From NCBI RefSeq assembly GCF_021245735.1, contig NZ_JAJISB010000006.1, positions 124,001 to 188,000 of the forward strand: a stretch of DNA of 64,000 nucleotides, in the 5' to 3' direction. The notes under the pieces were generated by a model, which saw only the letters and a program-made list of their open reading frames with translations, did no database searches and had not been told where the DNA came from. Source of the DNA: Brevibacillus daliensis (GTDB taxonomy: Bacteria > Bacillota > Bacilli > Brevibacillales > Brevibacillaceae). The translations under genes and the position numbers were made by a program. Position 1 is the stretch's first letter. Each line of letters begins with the position of its first letter. Shown in pieces: positions 47,319 through 56,064 of this stretch.

Positions 47319-47777
47319 TTGAGCAAGGTGGTAAAAATCGTAGAAGAGCTCCTCAATCCGATCATGGAAGAAACAGGATTGGAACTAGTGGAAATCGAAT
47401 ACAAGAAAGAAGGAAGCAACTGGTTCTTGCGCATCTTTATCGATAACGAAACAAGTAACATTGATATTGATGATTGTGGACTGGTTAGCGAAAAGCTGGG
47501 ACAAAAATTGGATGAACTTGATCCGATCCCAACTGCATATTTCTTGGAAGTTTCTTCTCCAGGTGCGGAACGTCCGTTACGCAAGGAAAAGGATTACCAT
47601 AAAGCTGTAGGCAAACACGTACACATCATTACGAAAGAACCTGTAGATGGTAATAACGTGTTTGAAGGCAAACTTACATCTTTTGAAGATGAGACACTTA
47701 CAGTAGCAGAAAACAAAAAAACGTACACTATTAAACTGGAAGAAATTCGCGAAGCCCGTCTGGCTATCGTCTTTTAA
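47319..47777 (+). CDS. rimP: Ribosome maturation factor RimP
   Basis: RimP (152 aa) assists 30S maturation. The N-terminal KIVEELLNPIMEETGLELVEIEYKKEG and the DIDDCGLVSEKLGQKLDELDPIPTAYFLEVSSPGAERPL motif are characteristic. The TTG start at 47319 follows AAAAGGAGGT with 6-nt spacing. It heads an operon of ribosome assembly and translation genes. Confidence 0.96.
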   Translation: MSKVVKIVEELLNPIMEETGLELVEIEYKKEGSNWFLRIFIDNETSNIDIDDCGLVSEKLGQKLDELDPIPTAYFLEVSSPGAERPLRKEKDYHKAVGKHVHIITKEPVDGNNVFEGKLTSFEDETLTVAENKKTYTIKLEEIREARLAIVF

Positions 47778-47799
47778 TTGAGGGGAGGACATCAATACC

Positions 47800-48897
47800 A
47801 TGAATGCCGAGTTTATCGAGGCGCTGCATGATCTGGAAAAAGAAAAGGGTATCGACAAAGAGGTGTTAATCGAGGCGATTGAAGCAGCACTCATCTCTGG
47901 TTACAAGCGGAACTTCAATTCTGCTCAAAACGTACGTGTCGATGTAAACCGCCATACCGGTCAGGTTCGCGTATATGCTCGCAAAAGCGTCGTGGAGGAC
48001 GTATTGGACTCCCGCATGGAAATATCTTTAGAAGCAGCGCAGGAAATTGATCCTAACTACCGCATCGAAGATATTGTTGAAATTGAAGTAACACCGCGTG
48101 ATTTTGGGCGTATCGCTGCACAAACTGCTAAACAGGTAGTAACACAGCGTATCCGTGAAGCTGAACGCGGCTTGATTTACAGTGAATTTATTGATCGTGA
48201 AGAAGACATCGTAACTGGAATTGTGCAACGTCAAGATTCCCGTTTTTACTATGTTGATCTTGGAAAAGTAGAAGCGATCATGCCACTTACTGAAAAAATG
48301 CCTTCTGATGAATTTAAACCACAAGATCGGATGAAAGCATATATTATCAAAGTGGAAAAAACAACAAAGGGACCACAAATTGTGATCTCCCGCACACATC
48401 CGGGATTATTGAAGCGCCTCTTCGAATTAGAAGTGCCAGAGATCTATGATGGTGTAGTAGAAATCAAATCAGTTGCACGTGAAGCAGGAGATCGTTCCAA
48501 GATCGCTGTATATTCCGTTAACTCCGAAGTGGACCCAGTTGGTGCCTGTGTTGGGCCAAAAGGAATGCGTGTACAAACCATTGTAAACGAACTGAAGGGC
48601 GAGAAAATTGATATTGTTCGCTGGTCTGAAGATCCTGCTGAATACGTAGCGAATGCCCTTAGTCCTTCCAAGGTTGTGCACGTTGAAGTAAATGCTGAAG
48701 AGAAAATGACTCGTGTCATTGTACCAGATTACCAGCTTTCCCTTGCAATTGGAAAACGTGGTCAAAACGCACGATTAGCAGCGAAATTGACTGGGTGGAA
48801 AATTGACATCAAGAGCGAAAGCCAAGCAGAACAAGAGGGGATTTCCTATCCAAAAGCTTCTAATCAAGAGAATGCTGCGGATGTGGATGCACAATGA
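47800..48897 (+). CDS. nusA: Transcription termination/antitermination factor NusA
   Basis: NusA (365 aa) binds RNA polymerase and modulates pausing and termination. An N-terminal domain is followed by S1 and two KH domains (KIAVYSVNSEVDPVGACVGPKGMRVQTIVNELKGEKIDIVRWSEDP and the second KH ending QLSLAIGKRGQNARLAAKLTGWKIDI). The C-terminal acidic repeats of E. coli NusA are absent, as in other Bacilli. In B. subtilis NusA controls its own operon through its leader. The leader structures seen here make that plausible. Confidence 0.97.
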   Translation: MNAEFIEALHDLEKEKGIDKEVLIEAIEAALISGYKRNFNSAQNVRVDVNRHTGQVRVYARKSVVEDVLDSRMEISLEAAQEIDPNYRIEDIVEIEVTPRDFGRIAAQTAKQVVTQRIREAERGLIYSEFIDREEDIVTGIVQRQDSRFYYVDLGKVEAIMPLTEKMPSDEFKPQDRMKAYIIKVEKTTKGPQIVISRTHPGLLKRLFELEVPEIYDGVVEIKSVAREAGDRSKIAVYSVNSEVDPVGACVGPKGMRVQTIVNELKGEKIDIVRWSEDPAEYVANALSPSKVVHVEVNAEEKMTRVIVPDYQLSLAIGKRGQNARLAAKLTGWKIDIKSESQAEQEGISYPKASNQENAADVDAQ

Positions 48898-49184
48898 GAG
48901 TAAAGAAAGTTCCTTTACGTAAGTGTATCGTTTGTCAGGAAATGTATCCTAAAAAAGAACTACTTCGTGTAGTACGAACTCCCGAGGATCAAATTTTGAT
49001 TGATTTGAGTGGTAAGGCAGCGGGACGAGGTACTTATGTGTGTCAAAAAGAAAGTTGTCGCACGCCTGATACGTTTACTTCAGGGAAATGGAAAAAAGTA
49101 TTGGAACGTGCCCTCAATACCAGCATTTCTCAGGAGCAATATGATGCTTTCCGTGAAAAATGGCTGGAGATGATGGGTAAATGA
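48894..49184 (+). CDS. rnpM: RNase P modulator RnpM (YlxR)
   Basis: The product (96 aa) is the small YlxR-fold RNA-binding protein that follows nusA in Firmicutes and has been named RnpM for its effect on RNase P. Key motifs are PLRKCIVCQEMYPKKELLRVVR and GKAAGRGTYVCQKE. It overlaps nusA by 4 nt and ylxQ by 4 nt. Confidence 0.94.
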   Translation: MRVKKVPLRKCIVCQEMYPKKELLRVVRTPEDQILIDLSGKAAGRGTYVCQKESCRTPDTFTSGKWKKVLERALNTSISQEQYDAFREKWLEMMGK

Positions 49185-49489
49185 ACCAAAAAGTTGCGCA
49201 ACTCCTGGGGTTATCCATGCGAGCAGGCAAAGTATTGACAGGTGAAGGTCTCGTGATTAATGCGGTTCGTACAGGACAGGCAAAACTTGTCCTACTGGCA
49301 TCAGATGCATCTGCTAACACGACCAAGAAAGTGTCCGACAAATGCCTGTATTACAAGGTTCCTTGTTATTCACTTTCGACCAGGTACGAACTTGGAAGTG
49401 CGATTGGTAAAGAGGCTCGGGTCTCAATCGCTATTGCAGACAGCAAGTTGGCAAAAAGCATCGAGAACCTACTCACACCTAATCCATAA
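49181..49489 (+). CDS. ylxQ: L7Ae-family RNA-binding protein YlxQ
   Basis: YlxQ (102 aa) belongs to the L7Ae/L30e family of K-turn-binding proteins. Family patterns are [37 protein letters not shown] and the C-terminal [12 protein letters not shown]. It could in principle bind a K-turn in its own leader, but no K-turn was proven here. It starts inside the rnpM end. Confidence 0.94.
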   Translation: MNQKVAQLLGLSMRAGKVLTGEGLVINAVRTGQAKLVLLASDASANTTKKVSDKCLYYKVPCYSLSTRYELGSAIGKEARVSIAIADSKLAKSIENLLTPNP

Positions 49490-49503
49490 CAAGGGGTGAT
49501 TAC

Positions 49504-52008
49504 ATGAAGACACGCGTATACGAATACGCTAAGAAAAACAATATGAGCAGTAAAGAAATCGTTACTCTTCTAAAAAGAATCAATATAGATGTCAGCAATC
49601 ACATGAGTATTATGGACGAAGATACAGTACGTAAATTAGAGGAACATATGGCGAAACTGAGAGCAAATGCTGCTGGGAATAATCAATCTCAACAGAACAA
49701 AGTTCAAACACAATTAAAACCAAACAATCAGTCCAAGCCACAGGTCAAAGCAACGAGTGAAGCCTCAAGCATAAAAACGGAAAACTCCCCGAGCAAGGGC
49801 AATACCAAACATCCGTCCCGAGCCGAAGCTTCCACACGACCTTCTTCACAACAAGGCAGACACGCAACACAAAATCAGGGGAAGAATCAGGAGCGTAAAT
49901 CGAATATTATGAGTCAAAACAAAAACGAAGACGTCAAGAACAAAGATCCTAAAGTACAGAACGCCACGAGCCAAACTTCAGGGAAAGCAAAAACTGAATC
50001 AGAAGATTTCGAGGACAAAGTAAAAATTCCTGGAAACGTTAGTACGGAAAAACGCGAGAAAATCAAAAAAGCACCACAAGTTACAAAAACATTTGAAGAC
50101 AATAAAAAAGGTCCTCAGCTTAATAGAGGAAACCAACGTGGCGGTAACAACCAACGCGGTGGGAATAATCGCGGAGGCTACAATAATCGCGGTGGAAACA
50201 ATAACAACAGACGTCCTGGTGGCAATCAGCAACCAGCTCCGCGTCCAGTGTTAGAATTACCTAGCAAAATTACTTTTACTGAATCGTTGACAGTTGCTGA
50301 GCTGGCGAAGAAATTAAGAAAAGAACCAGCTGAGTTAATCAAAAAATTATTCGTGCTGGGAATAATGGCTACCATTAACCAAGATCTTGATAAAGATATG
50401 ATTGAGTTGGTATGTGCTGATTACGGCGTAGAAGTAGAAGAGAAGATCATCATTGATGAGACCAACTTCGAAACAATCGTGGAAAACGATGCGCCTGAAG
50501 ATCTTCAGGAACGTCCTCCAGTTGTTACAATCATGGGTCACGTTGACCATGGTAAAACAACCTTGCTGGATGCAATCCGTTCTACAAATGTAGTAGCGGG
50601 CGAGGCAGGCGGAATCACGCAACATATCGGTGCTTATCAGGTTGAAATTAAAGGGAAAAAGATCTCTTTCTTGGATACGCCTGGTCACGCCGCATTTACT
50701 ACTATGCGTGCTCGTGGTGCCCAAATCACTGACATTACCATTCTTGTAGTTGCCGCTGATGATGGTGTTATGCCACAAACAGTAGAGGCAATCAGCCATG
50801 CGAAAGCAGCTAATGTGCCAATTATTGTTGCGGTTAACAAAATCGATAAACCAGAAGCAGATATCGATCGTATCAAACAAGAATTGATGAAATACGAATT
50901 GGTAGCTGAAGAATGGGGAGGCGAAACAATCTTCTGCCCACTTTCCGCTAAAAAACGCGAAGGTATCGAAGAATTGTTAGAGTACATCCTGTTGGTAGCA
51001 GAAGTACAAGAATTAAAAGCAAATCCTGACAAACGTGCACGCGGTACGGTTGTAGAGGCTGAATTGGATAAAGGCCGCGGTCCTGTTGCTACAGTGCTTG
51101 TACAACAAGGTACACTAAAAATCGGAGATCCAATCGTTGTAGGTTCTTCATTTGGACGTATTCGTGCAATGGTTAACGATAAAGGCCGTCGAATTAAAGA
51201 GGCACCACCATCCATGCCTGTTGAAATTACAGGTTTGAACGATGTTCCTCAAGCCGGAGATCAGTTCATGGTGTTTGAAGACGAGAAGAAAGCACGGGCA
51301 ATCGGTGAAAATCGTGCCGTAAAACAACGTGAATCTGAACGTCGTGCAAGTGCTCGTGTATCTTTGGATGATCTGTACCAACAAATCCAAGAGGGCGACA
51401 TCAAAGAATTAAACTTGATCTTAAAAGCAGACGTACAAGGTTCCGTAGAAGCACTTCGTGGTTCTTTGGAAAAAATCGATGTAAACGGAACGCGTGTGAA
51501 AGTTATCCATACAGGCGCAGGTGCAATTACTGAGTCTGACGTAACGTTGGCTAACGCATCTAATGCAATCGTCATCGGATTTAACGTTCGTCCAGAACCA
51601 AATGCTCGCAGCATGGCTGAACAAGAAAAAATCGACATTCGTATGCATCGTGTTATCTACACTGTCATCGAAGAAATCGAATCTGCTCTTAAAGGGATGC
51701 TTGATCCTGTCTATAAAGAGCAAATTATTGGCCAAGCGGAAGCACGTCAAGTCTTCAAGGTTTCCAAAGTGGGAACAATTGCTGGTTGCTACATTACAGA
51801 AGGTAAACTAACTCGTGATGCAGGCGCTCGTCTGATTCGTGACGGCATTGTTATCTACGAAGGTAAACTCGATACGCTGAGACGTTTCAAAGATGACGTG
51901 AAAGAAGTAGCAACAGGTTATGAATGTGGTGTTACTTTGGAGCGCTTTACTGATATTAAAGAAGGCGATGTAATCGAAGCCTTCATCATGGTGGAAGTAA
52001 AAGCCTAA
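49504..52008 (+). CDS. infB: Translation initiation factor IF-2
   Basis: IF-2 (834 aa) delivers initiator tRNA to the 30S subunit. The N-terminal IF2N helix bundle is followed by a long low-complexity linker (about 50-250). This linker ends in an Arg/Gly/Asn-rich stretch of RGG-like repeats (about 205-245). The GTPase domain begins at [20 protein letters not shown] (Lys351) with DTPGHAAF and NKIDKP. The C-terminal domains end normally. The stop overlaps ylxP by 1 nt. Confidence 0.98.
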   Translation: MKTRVYEYAKKNNMSSKEIVTLLKRINIDVSNHMSIMDEDTVRKLEEHMAKLRANAAGNNQSQQNKVQTQLKPNNQSKPQVKATSEASSIKTENSPSKGNTKHPSRAEASTRPSSQQGRHATQNQGKNQERKSNIMSQNKNEDVKNKDPKVQNATSQTSGKAKTESEDFEDKVKIPGNVSTEKREKIKKAPQVTKTFEDNKKGPQLNRGNQRGGNNQRGGNNRGGYNNRGGNNNNRRPGGNQQPAPRPVLELPSKITFTESLTVAELAKKLRKEPAELIKKLFVLGIMATINQDLDKDMIELVCADYGVEVEEKIIIDETNFETIVENDAPEDLQERPPVVTIMGHVDHGKTTLLDAIRSTNVVAGEAGGITQHIGAYQVEIKGKKISFLDTPGHAAFTTMRARGAQITDITILVVAADDGVMPQTVEAISHAKAANVPIIVAVNKIDKPEADIDRIKQELMKYELVAEEWGGETIFCPLSAKKREGIEELLEYILLVAEVQELKANPDKRARGTVVEAELDKGRGPVATVLVQQGTLKIGDPIVVGSSFGRIRAMVNDKGRRIKEAPPSMPVEITGLNDVPQAGDQFMVFEDEKKARAIGENRAVKQRESERRASARVSLDDLYQQIQEGDIKELNLILKADVQGSVEALRGSLEKIDVNGTRVKVIHTGAGAITESDVTLANASNAIVIGFNVRPEPNARSMAEQEKIDIRMHRVIYTVIEEIESALKGMLDPVYKEQIIGQAEARQVFKVSKVGTIAGCYITEGKLTRDAGARLIRDGIVIYEGKLDTLRRFKDDVKEVATGYECGVTLERFTDIKEGDVIEAFIMVEVKA

Positions 52009-52289
52009 TGGTTGCTGTGACCCAACTCGAACTTTTCCTGCCCTATACACACTCGTTAAAAGAGAAAAGGTCTATCGTAAAAAGCATCATTAGCCAGCTT
52101 CGTAACAAGTATAATGTGTCGGTTGCAGAAACCGATTTTCAAGAGCAATGGCAGCGCACCTTAATTGAGGTAGCTGCCGTTGCCAATGAATATTCCTTTC
52201 TTCAAAAAGAGAGGGATACCGTGGTTCGGTTCGTTGAAAATTTTTCCGAAGTGGAAATAATCCGCACGGAAACGGAATACTACGATTGA
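52008..52289 (+). CDS. ylxP: DUF503 protein YlxP
   Basis: This 93-aa protein has the DUF503 opening QLELFLPYTHSLKEKRSIVKSIISQLRNKYNVSVAETDFQEQWQRT. The family always lies between infB and rbfA in Bacilli. A role in ribosome assembly is suspected but not shown. The start overlaps the infB stop. Confidence 0.93.
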   Translation: MVAVTQLELFLPYTHSLKEKRSIVKSIISQLRNKYNVSVAETDFQEQWQRTLIEVAAVANEYSFLQKERDTVVRFVENFSEVEIIRTETEYYD

Positions 52290-52319
52290 ACCAGTTGTTA
52301 GTGTTCGGAGGTGAATGAC

Positions 52320-52682
52320 ATGAGTATGAACAAAACACGTATGAGCCGTGTAAGCGAGGAAATAAAAAAAGAGCTTAGCATTTTGCTTCAGCGTGAAATG
52401 AAAGACCCACGCATTGGATTTGTAACTGTTACCGATGTCGAGGTTACAAGTGATTTACAACAGGCAAAAATTTTTGTCAGCATCTTTGGAGATGAAGCGA
52501 AACGGGAAGAGAGCTTAAAAGGACTACAGAAAGCAAAAGGCTTCCTGCGTACCGAACTAGGCCGTCGCATTAAGTTGCGTCATGTTCCGGAACTACTGTT
52601 TAAAGTAGATGCTTCGATCGATTATGGCAGCAAGATAGACAATATTTTGCGTAAAATCTCCCATGATGAAGGAGAAAAATAG
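52320..52682 (+). CDS. rbfA: 30S ribosome-binding factor RbfA
   Basis: RbfA (120 aa) is a KH-fold assembly factor of the small subunit and a cold-adaptation protein. The patterns TRMSRVSEEIKKELSILLQREMKDPRIGFVTVTDVEVTSDLQQAKIFVSIFGD and LRTELGRRIKLRHVPELLFKVDASIDYG are diagnostic. ATG 52320 follows GGAGGTGAATG; an in-frame GTG at 52311 lies in that site. Confidence 0.96.
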   Translation: MSMNKTRMSRVSEEIKKELSILLQREMKDPRIGFVTVTDVEVTSDLQQAKIFVSIFGDEAKREESLKGLQKAKGFLRTELGRRIKLRHVPELLFKVDASIDYGSKIDNILRKISHDEGEK

Positions 52683-52683
52683 A

Positions 52684-53682
52684 ATGAATACCTATCAATC
52701 TGCATTATTTGATGCCGCTCGTTTTGTACGTGAAAACGAGCGTTTCTTGCTTATATCCCACGTTAACCCTGATGGTGATACAACTGGCTCTACATTAGCA
52801 ATGGCATTATTGTTAGAGCAAATGAATAAGTCATATGTAATTGTGAATCAGGGACCTACACCAGAAGTATTTTCTTTCTTGCCTCGTTACGACAAAATTG
52901 TTGACCTGTCTTCTGAATCAATCAATGAAACATTTACGCATGTTATCGCCCTAGATGCAGCAGATAGCAGCCGCATGGGAGATGTAACGCATCTGTTTGC
53001 TCCTGATGTAGCTCTGTTAAATATTGATCATCACCCTACAAATGATGCCTTTGGTACGTGCAATGTGATCGTGCCTTCTGCAGCAGCGACAGCCGAAATT
53101 ATGTACGACTGGTGTGAAGCGGCTTCCTTTTCGCTGAATAAGGAGATTGCAACCTGCATTTATACTGGGCTATTAACAGATACAGGTGGATTTCGCTATT
53201 CCAATACCACACCTCATGTAATGGAAGCCGCTTCTAAACTGCTTACCTATGGAATTAATTCTGCAGAGATTGCAGAACGCTGTTTGGAATCGATAACTCT
53301 TGAACATGTACAGGTATTACGTCGTGCATTGCAATCACTGGAAGTTACACATGGTAATTTAGTTGCTACTATGCAAGTAACCAACCAGGATTTTATGGAG
53401 ACGATGGCGACAAATGAGGATGTAAGCGGAATTGTTAATTATGGACGTAACATCGAAGGCGTAGAAGTAGGATTATTTTTCACAGAAATTGAACAAGGTG
53501 TAATTAAAGTTAGTTTTCGTTCACGAGCTACAGTGGATGTTGCATTAGTGGCCAAAGAACTAGGTGGTGGCGGACATGCCCGTGCTGCGGGGTGTACGTT
53601 GAAAGGCTTGTCTCTACAGGAGGCGAAGGATAAAGTATGGTGGTTGGTAACGAAAGCGCTTGGAGTGGAGTCTCATGAGTAA
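52684..53682 (+). CDS. nrnA: DHH-family oligoribonuclease/pAp phosphatase NrnA
   Basis: NrnA (332 aa) degrades nanoRNA and hydrolyses pAp. DHH-DHHA1 motifs are visible: SHVNPDGDTTGS, ALDAADSSRMG, the DHH box NIDHHPTND, and the C-terminal GGGGHARAAGC. ATG 52684 follows the rbfA stop by 1 nt with GAAGGAGAAAAAT upstream. It overlaps truB by 8 nt. Confidence 0.95.
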   Translation: MNTYQSALFDAARFVRENERFLLISHVNPDGDTTGSTLAMALLLEQMNKSYVIVNQGPTPEVFSFLPRYDKIVDLSSESINETFTHVIALDAADSSRMGDVTHLFAPDVALLNIDHHPTNDAFGTCNVIVPSAAATAEIMYDWCEAASFSLNKEIATCIYTGLLTDTGGFRYSNTTPHVMEAASKLLTYGINSAEIAERCLESITLEHVQVLRRALQSLEVTHGNLVATMQVTNQDFMETMATNEDVSGIVNYGRNIEGVEVGLFFTEIEQGVIKVSFRSRATVDVALVAKELGGGGHARAAGCTLKGLSLQEAKDKVWWLVTKALGVESHE

Positions 53683-54592
53683 TGAACAACATGGAGTAAT
53701 CGTATTAAATAAACCGGCAGGAATGACCTCGCATGATTGCGTAGCACGCATTCGTCGGATCATGCAAACCAAAAAAGTGGGGCACACAGGGACTCTTGAT
53801 CCTGATGTGACAGGTGTGCTTCCTATTTGTGTTAATCATGCTACTCGTATTGTAGAATACTTACAAGAACTCCCAAAAGCATATGAAGTAGTTATGCGAT
53901 TGGGTAGTTCCACTACTACTGAAGATGCTTCCGGAGAGGTAATAGAGAAGAAAGAGGTTGATCCTGCTCATATTACCACAGAACGTGTACGGGAAGCCTT
54001 CCAGAACTTCAATGGGCCAATTGAGCAGATTCCACCTATGTTTTCTGCGATAAAAGTGCAAGGAAAGCGTCTGTATGATTTGGCACGAGAAGGTATTGAA
54101 ATTGAAAGAAAAGCGAGACAAGTCACCATTTATGAGTTGAAACTACATGAAATTAACCCTGGTGATGGATATATAGATGTCTCCTTTTATTGCCTTTGTT
54201 CGAAAGGCACTTATATGCGTACTCTCTGTGTTGACCTTGGCAAGGATTTGGGGTATCCTGCCCATATGGACCACCTACTACGTGTTAAAAGTGGTCCTTT
54301 TACACTAGATCAGGCGGTCACACTAGAATGGTTGGAGCAACAAGTGAAAGAAGGTACAACTGACTTTATCATACCGATTGGTGAGGCACTTTCTTATCTC
54401 CCACGCTACCAGGTACCTAAAGAACGGGTTGCTGCTGTTCGTAATGGACTTGAAACGGGGCTTGTAAATTGTCAGGCTGAAGAAGGTCAACTGATTTGTT
54501 TGTATGATGAGGAGCAGATACTCGGAATTCACAAAGTTCACAAAGGACCTAGAGGGTTTTTTGCAAAACCGGAAAAAGTGTTTCGCACATGA
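53675..54592 (+). CDS. truB: tRNA pseudouridine-55 synthase TruB
   Basis: TruB (305 aa) makes pseudouridine 55 in the T loop of tRNA. The catalytic Asp42 is in HTGTLDPDVTGVLP. The KSGPF-like VKSGPFTLDQA and TYMRTLCVDLG motifs and a PUA-type C-terminal domain are present. The start lies inside the nrnA end, so translation is probably coupled. Confidence 0.97.
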   Translation: MSNEQHGVIVLNKPAGMTSHDCVARIRRIMQTKKVGHTGTLDPDVTGVLPICVNHATRIVEYLQELPKAYEVVMRLGSSTTTEDASGEVIEKKEVDPAHITTERVREAFQNFNGPIEQIPPMFSAIKVQGKRLYDLAREGIEIERKARQVTIYELKLHEINPGDGYIDVSFYCLCSKGTYMRTLCVDLGKDLGYPAHMDHLLRVKSGPFTLDQAVTLEWLEQQVKEGTTDFIIPIGEALSYLPRYQVPKERVAAVRNGLETGLVNCQAEEGQLICLYDEEQILGIHKVHKGPRGFFAKPEKVFRT

Positions 54593-54603
54593 GGTGAAAA
54601 TTG

Positions 54604-55542
54604 GTGAACATAATACGATTATCCTATCCGCTTTCTTCAGAAATCATCACACAACCATGTGCGGTAGCCATGGGATACTTCGACGGCGTTCATTTAGGTC
54701 ATCGACGTGTCATCCAACGCGCGATAGATTTTGCTAAAGCAAATGGTCTGAAAAGTGGGGTACTGACGTTTTTCCCTCATCCACGGGAGGTGTTGGGAAG
54801 AAGTGGATACTCACAGTACATTACTCCATTGGAAGATAAATTGGAGCAATTTGAAAAAATGGGTATAGACTTTGTCTACATTATCGATTTTGATATTGCT
54901 TTTTCTTCCGTCTATCCTGAGGATTATGTAGAAGAAGTGCTTATGCCCCTTCAGGTAAAGCATATCGTTGTTGGTTTTGACAATACGTTTGCTTATCGAG
55001 GAATGGGAACAACTCAAACCCTGCAAGAGCTTAGCAAGGGTCGCTACAGTGTTGACGTGGTAGGACCTGTTAATCGCCTGGGTGAAAAGGTTAGCAGCAC
55101 GATCATTCGTGAATATCTACATAATGGTGAAGTGGATCAAGTGCGCCATCTTTTAGGTCGACCTTATTCTATAAAGGGAGTCGCCGTCCACGGAGATAAG
55201 CGTGGTCGTAAAATTGGATTCCCTACTGCTAACATTGGTGTAAGTTCTCCGTATTTGATTGGGAAAAATGGAGTATACGGAGTAAAAGCTAAAGTTGATG
55301 GTAAGATCTATGATGGTGTTATGAATATCGGCATTAAACCTACATTTGAACTGGAAAAGAAGGAAAAAACGCTTGAGGTTCATATTTTTGGGTTTGATCA
55401 AGAGATTTATGGAAAAGATATAGAAGTAGAGTTATTGTTCATGATTCGCGAGGAACAAAAGTTTTCTGGTGTAGAGGCTTTGATAAACCAGATTCAGAAG
55501 GATGCTGAATTTGCCAAAAAGAAGTTTGCCAGTATCCTTTAA
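54604..55542 (+). CDS. ribF: Bifunctional riboflavin kinase/FAD synthetase
   Basis: RibF (312 aa) makes FMN and then FAD. The N-terminal nucleotidyltransferase domain has AVAMGYFDGVHLGHRRVI, HPREVLG and the SSTIIREYL motif. The C-terminal kinase domain has GDKRGRKIGFPTANIG and GVMNIGIKPTFE. GTG 54604 is preferred for spacing from GAGGTGA (54591-54597). TTG 54601 is one codon upstream. Confidence 0.95.
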   Translation: MNIIRLSYPLSSEIITQPCAVAMGYFDGVHLGHRRVIQRAIDFAKANGLKSGVLTFFPHPREVLGRSGYSQYITPLEDKLEQFEKMGIDFVYIIDFDIAFSSVYPEDYVEEVLMPLQVKHIVVGFDNTFAYRGMGTTQTLQELSKGRYSVDVVGPVNRLGEKVSSTIIREYLHNGEVDQVRHLLGRPYSIKGVAVHGDKRGRKIGFPTANIGVSSPYLIGKNGVYGVKAKVDGKIYDGVMNIGIKPTFELEKKEKTLEVHIFGFDQEIYGKDIEVELLFMIREEQKFSGVEALINQIQKDAEFAKKKFASIL

Positions 55543-55555
55543 TTTGTGCTATAAT
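55526..55555 (+). promoter_or_regulatory. Sigma-A-type promoter for rpsO
   Basis: TTGCCA (55526-55531) and TATAAT (55550-55555) are 18 nt apart with a TG at 55547. The promoter overlaps the end of ribF. Confidence 0.7.
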
Positions 55556-55560
55556 ATTTC

Positions 55561-55627
55561 TGTTCTACTAGGAACAACCCGTAGCTTGGCTGACCGACTC
55601 TCACCGACGGCATGCTCAGCTATAGGG
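55561..55627 (+). promoter_or_regulatory. S15-type autoregulatory leader of rpsO
   Basis: TGTTC (55561-55565) pairs with GAACA (55572-55576). A second stem is CCC-x-TAGCT (55578-55586) with AGCTA-xx-GGG (55618-55627). An alternative pairing GCTGA (55589-55593) with TCAGC (55616-55620) competes with it. Bacillus rpsO leaders bind S15 for feedback, and the layout here matches that type. Confidence 0.7.
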
Positions 55628-55650
55628 AATATTAATGGAGGTGAGTTTAC

Positions 55651-55920
55651 ATGGCTTTGACTCAAGAGCGTAAAACTCAATTAATCAACGAATTCCGTAC
55701 TCACGATAATGACACTGGATCTCCAGAAGTTCAAATCGCGATCCTTACGGAGAACATCAACAATCTAAACGGACACCTACGTACACACAAAAAAGATCAC
55801 CACAGTCGTCGTGGTCTATTGAAAATGGTAGGTCAACGCCGTAATCTTCTTGGTTACTTAAGAGAGAACGACGTTGCTCGTTATCGTACACTAGTTGACA
55901 GACTAGGTCTTCGCCGTTAA
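55651..55920 (+). CDS. rpsO: 30S ribosomal protein S15
   Basis: S15 (89 aa) is a primary 16S rRNA-binding protein. The whole protein is diagnostic: [69 protein letters not shown]. The ribosome-binding site GGAGGTGA is at 55637-55644. Own promoter, leader and terminator are visible. Confidence 0.99.
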   Translation: MALTQERKTQLINEFRTHDNDTGSPEVQIAILTENINNLNGHLRTHKKDHHSRRGLLKMVGQRRNLLGYLRENDVARYRTLVDRLGLRR

Positions 55921-55935
55921 TATCGGCACATTCTT

Positions 55936-55963
55936 GAAAAAGCGGGTGAATTCCCGCTTTTTC
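55936..55963 (+). terminator. Intrinsic terminator after rpsO
   Basis: GAAAAAGCGGG (55936-55946) pairs with CCCGCTTTTTC (55953-55963) around TGAATT. Strong stem; the T-run is part of the stem. Confidence 0.93.
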
Positions 55964-56064
55964 TGTTATCTATTTTATTTCTGCTCTGGCAGGAAATAAT
56001 ACATAGAGATTAGAAAACAAATATGTTAAGACTTTACGTCTATAGAAGGAGGACTGCTTAAGGA

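Noticed and set aside
50347-50880. 177-aa antisense ORF over infB
   Set aside because: It lies within the highly conserved GTPase domain on the other strand, with no start signal and a composition typical of antisense frames.
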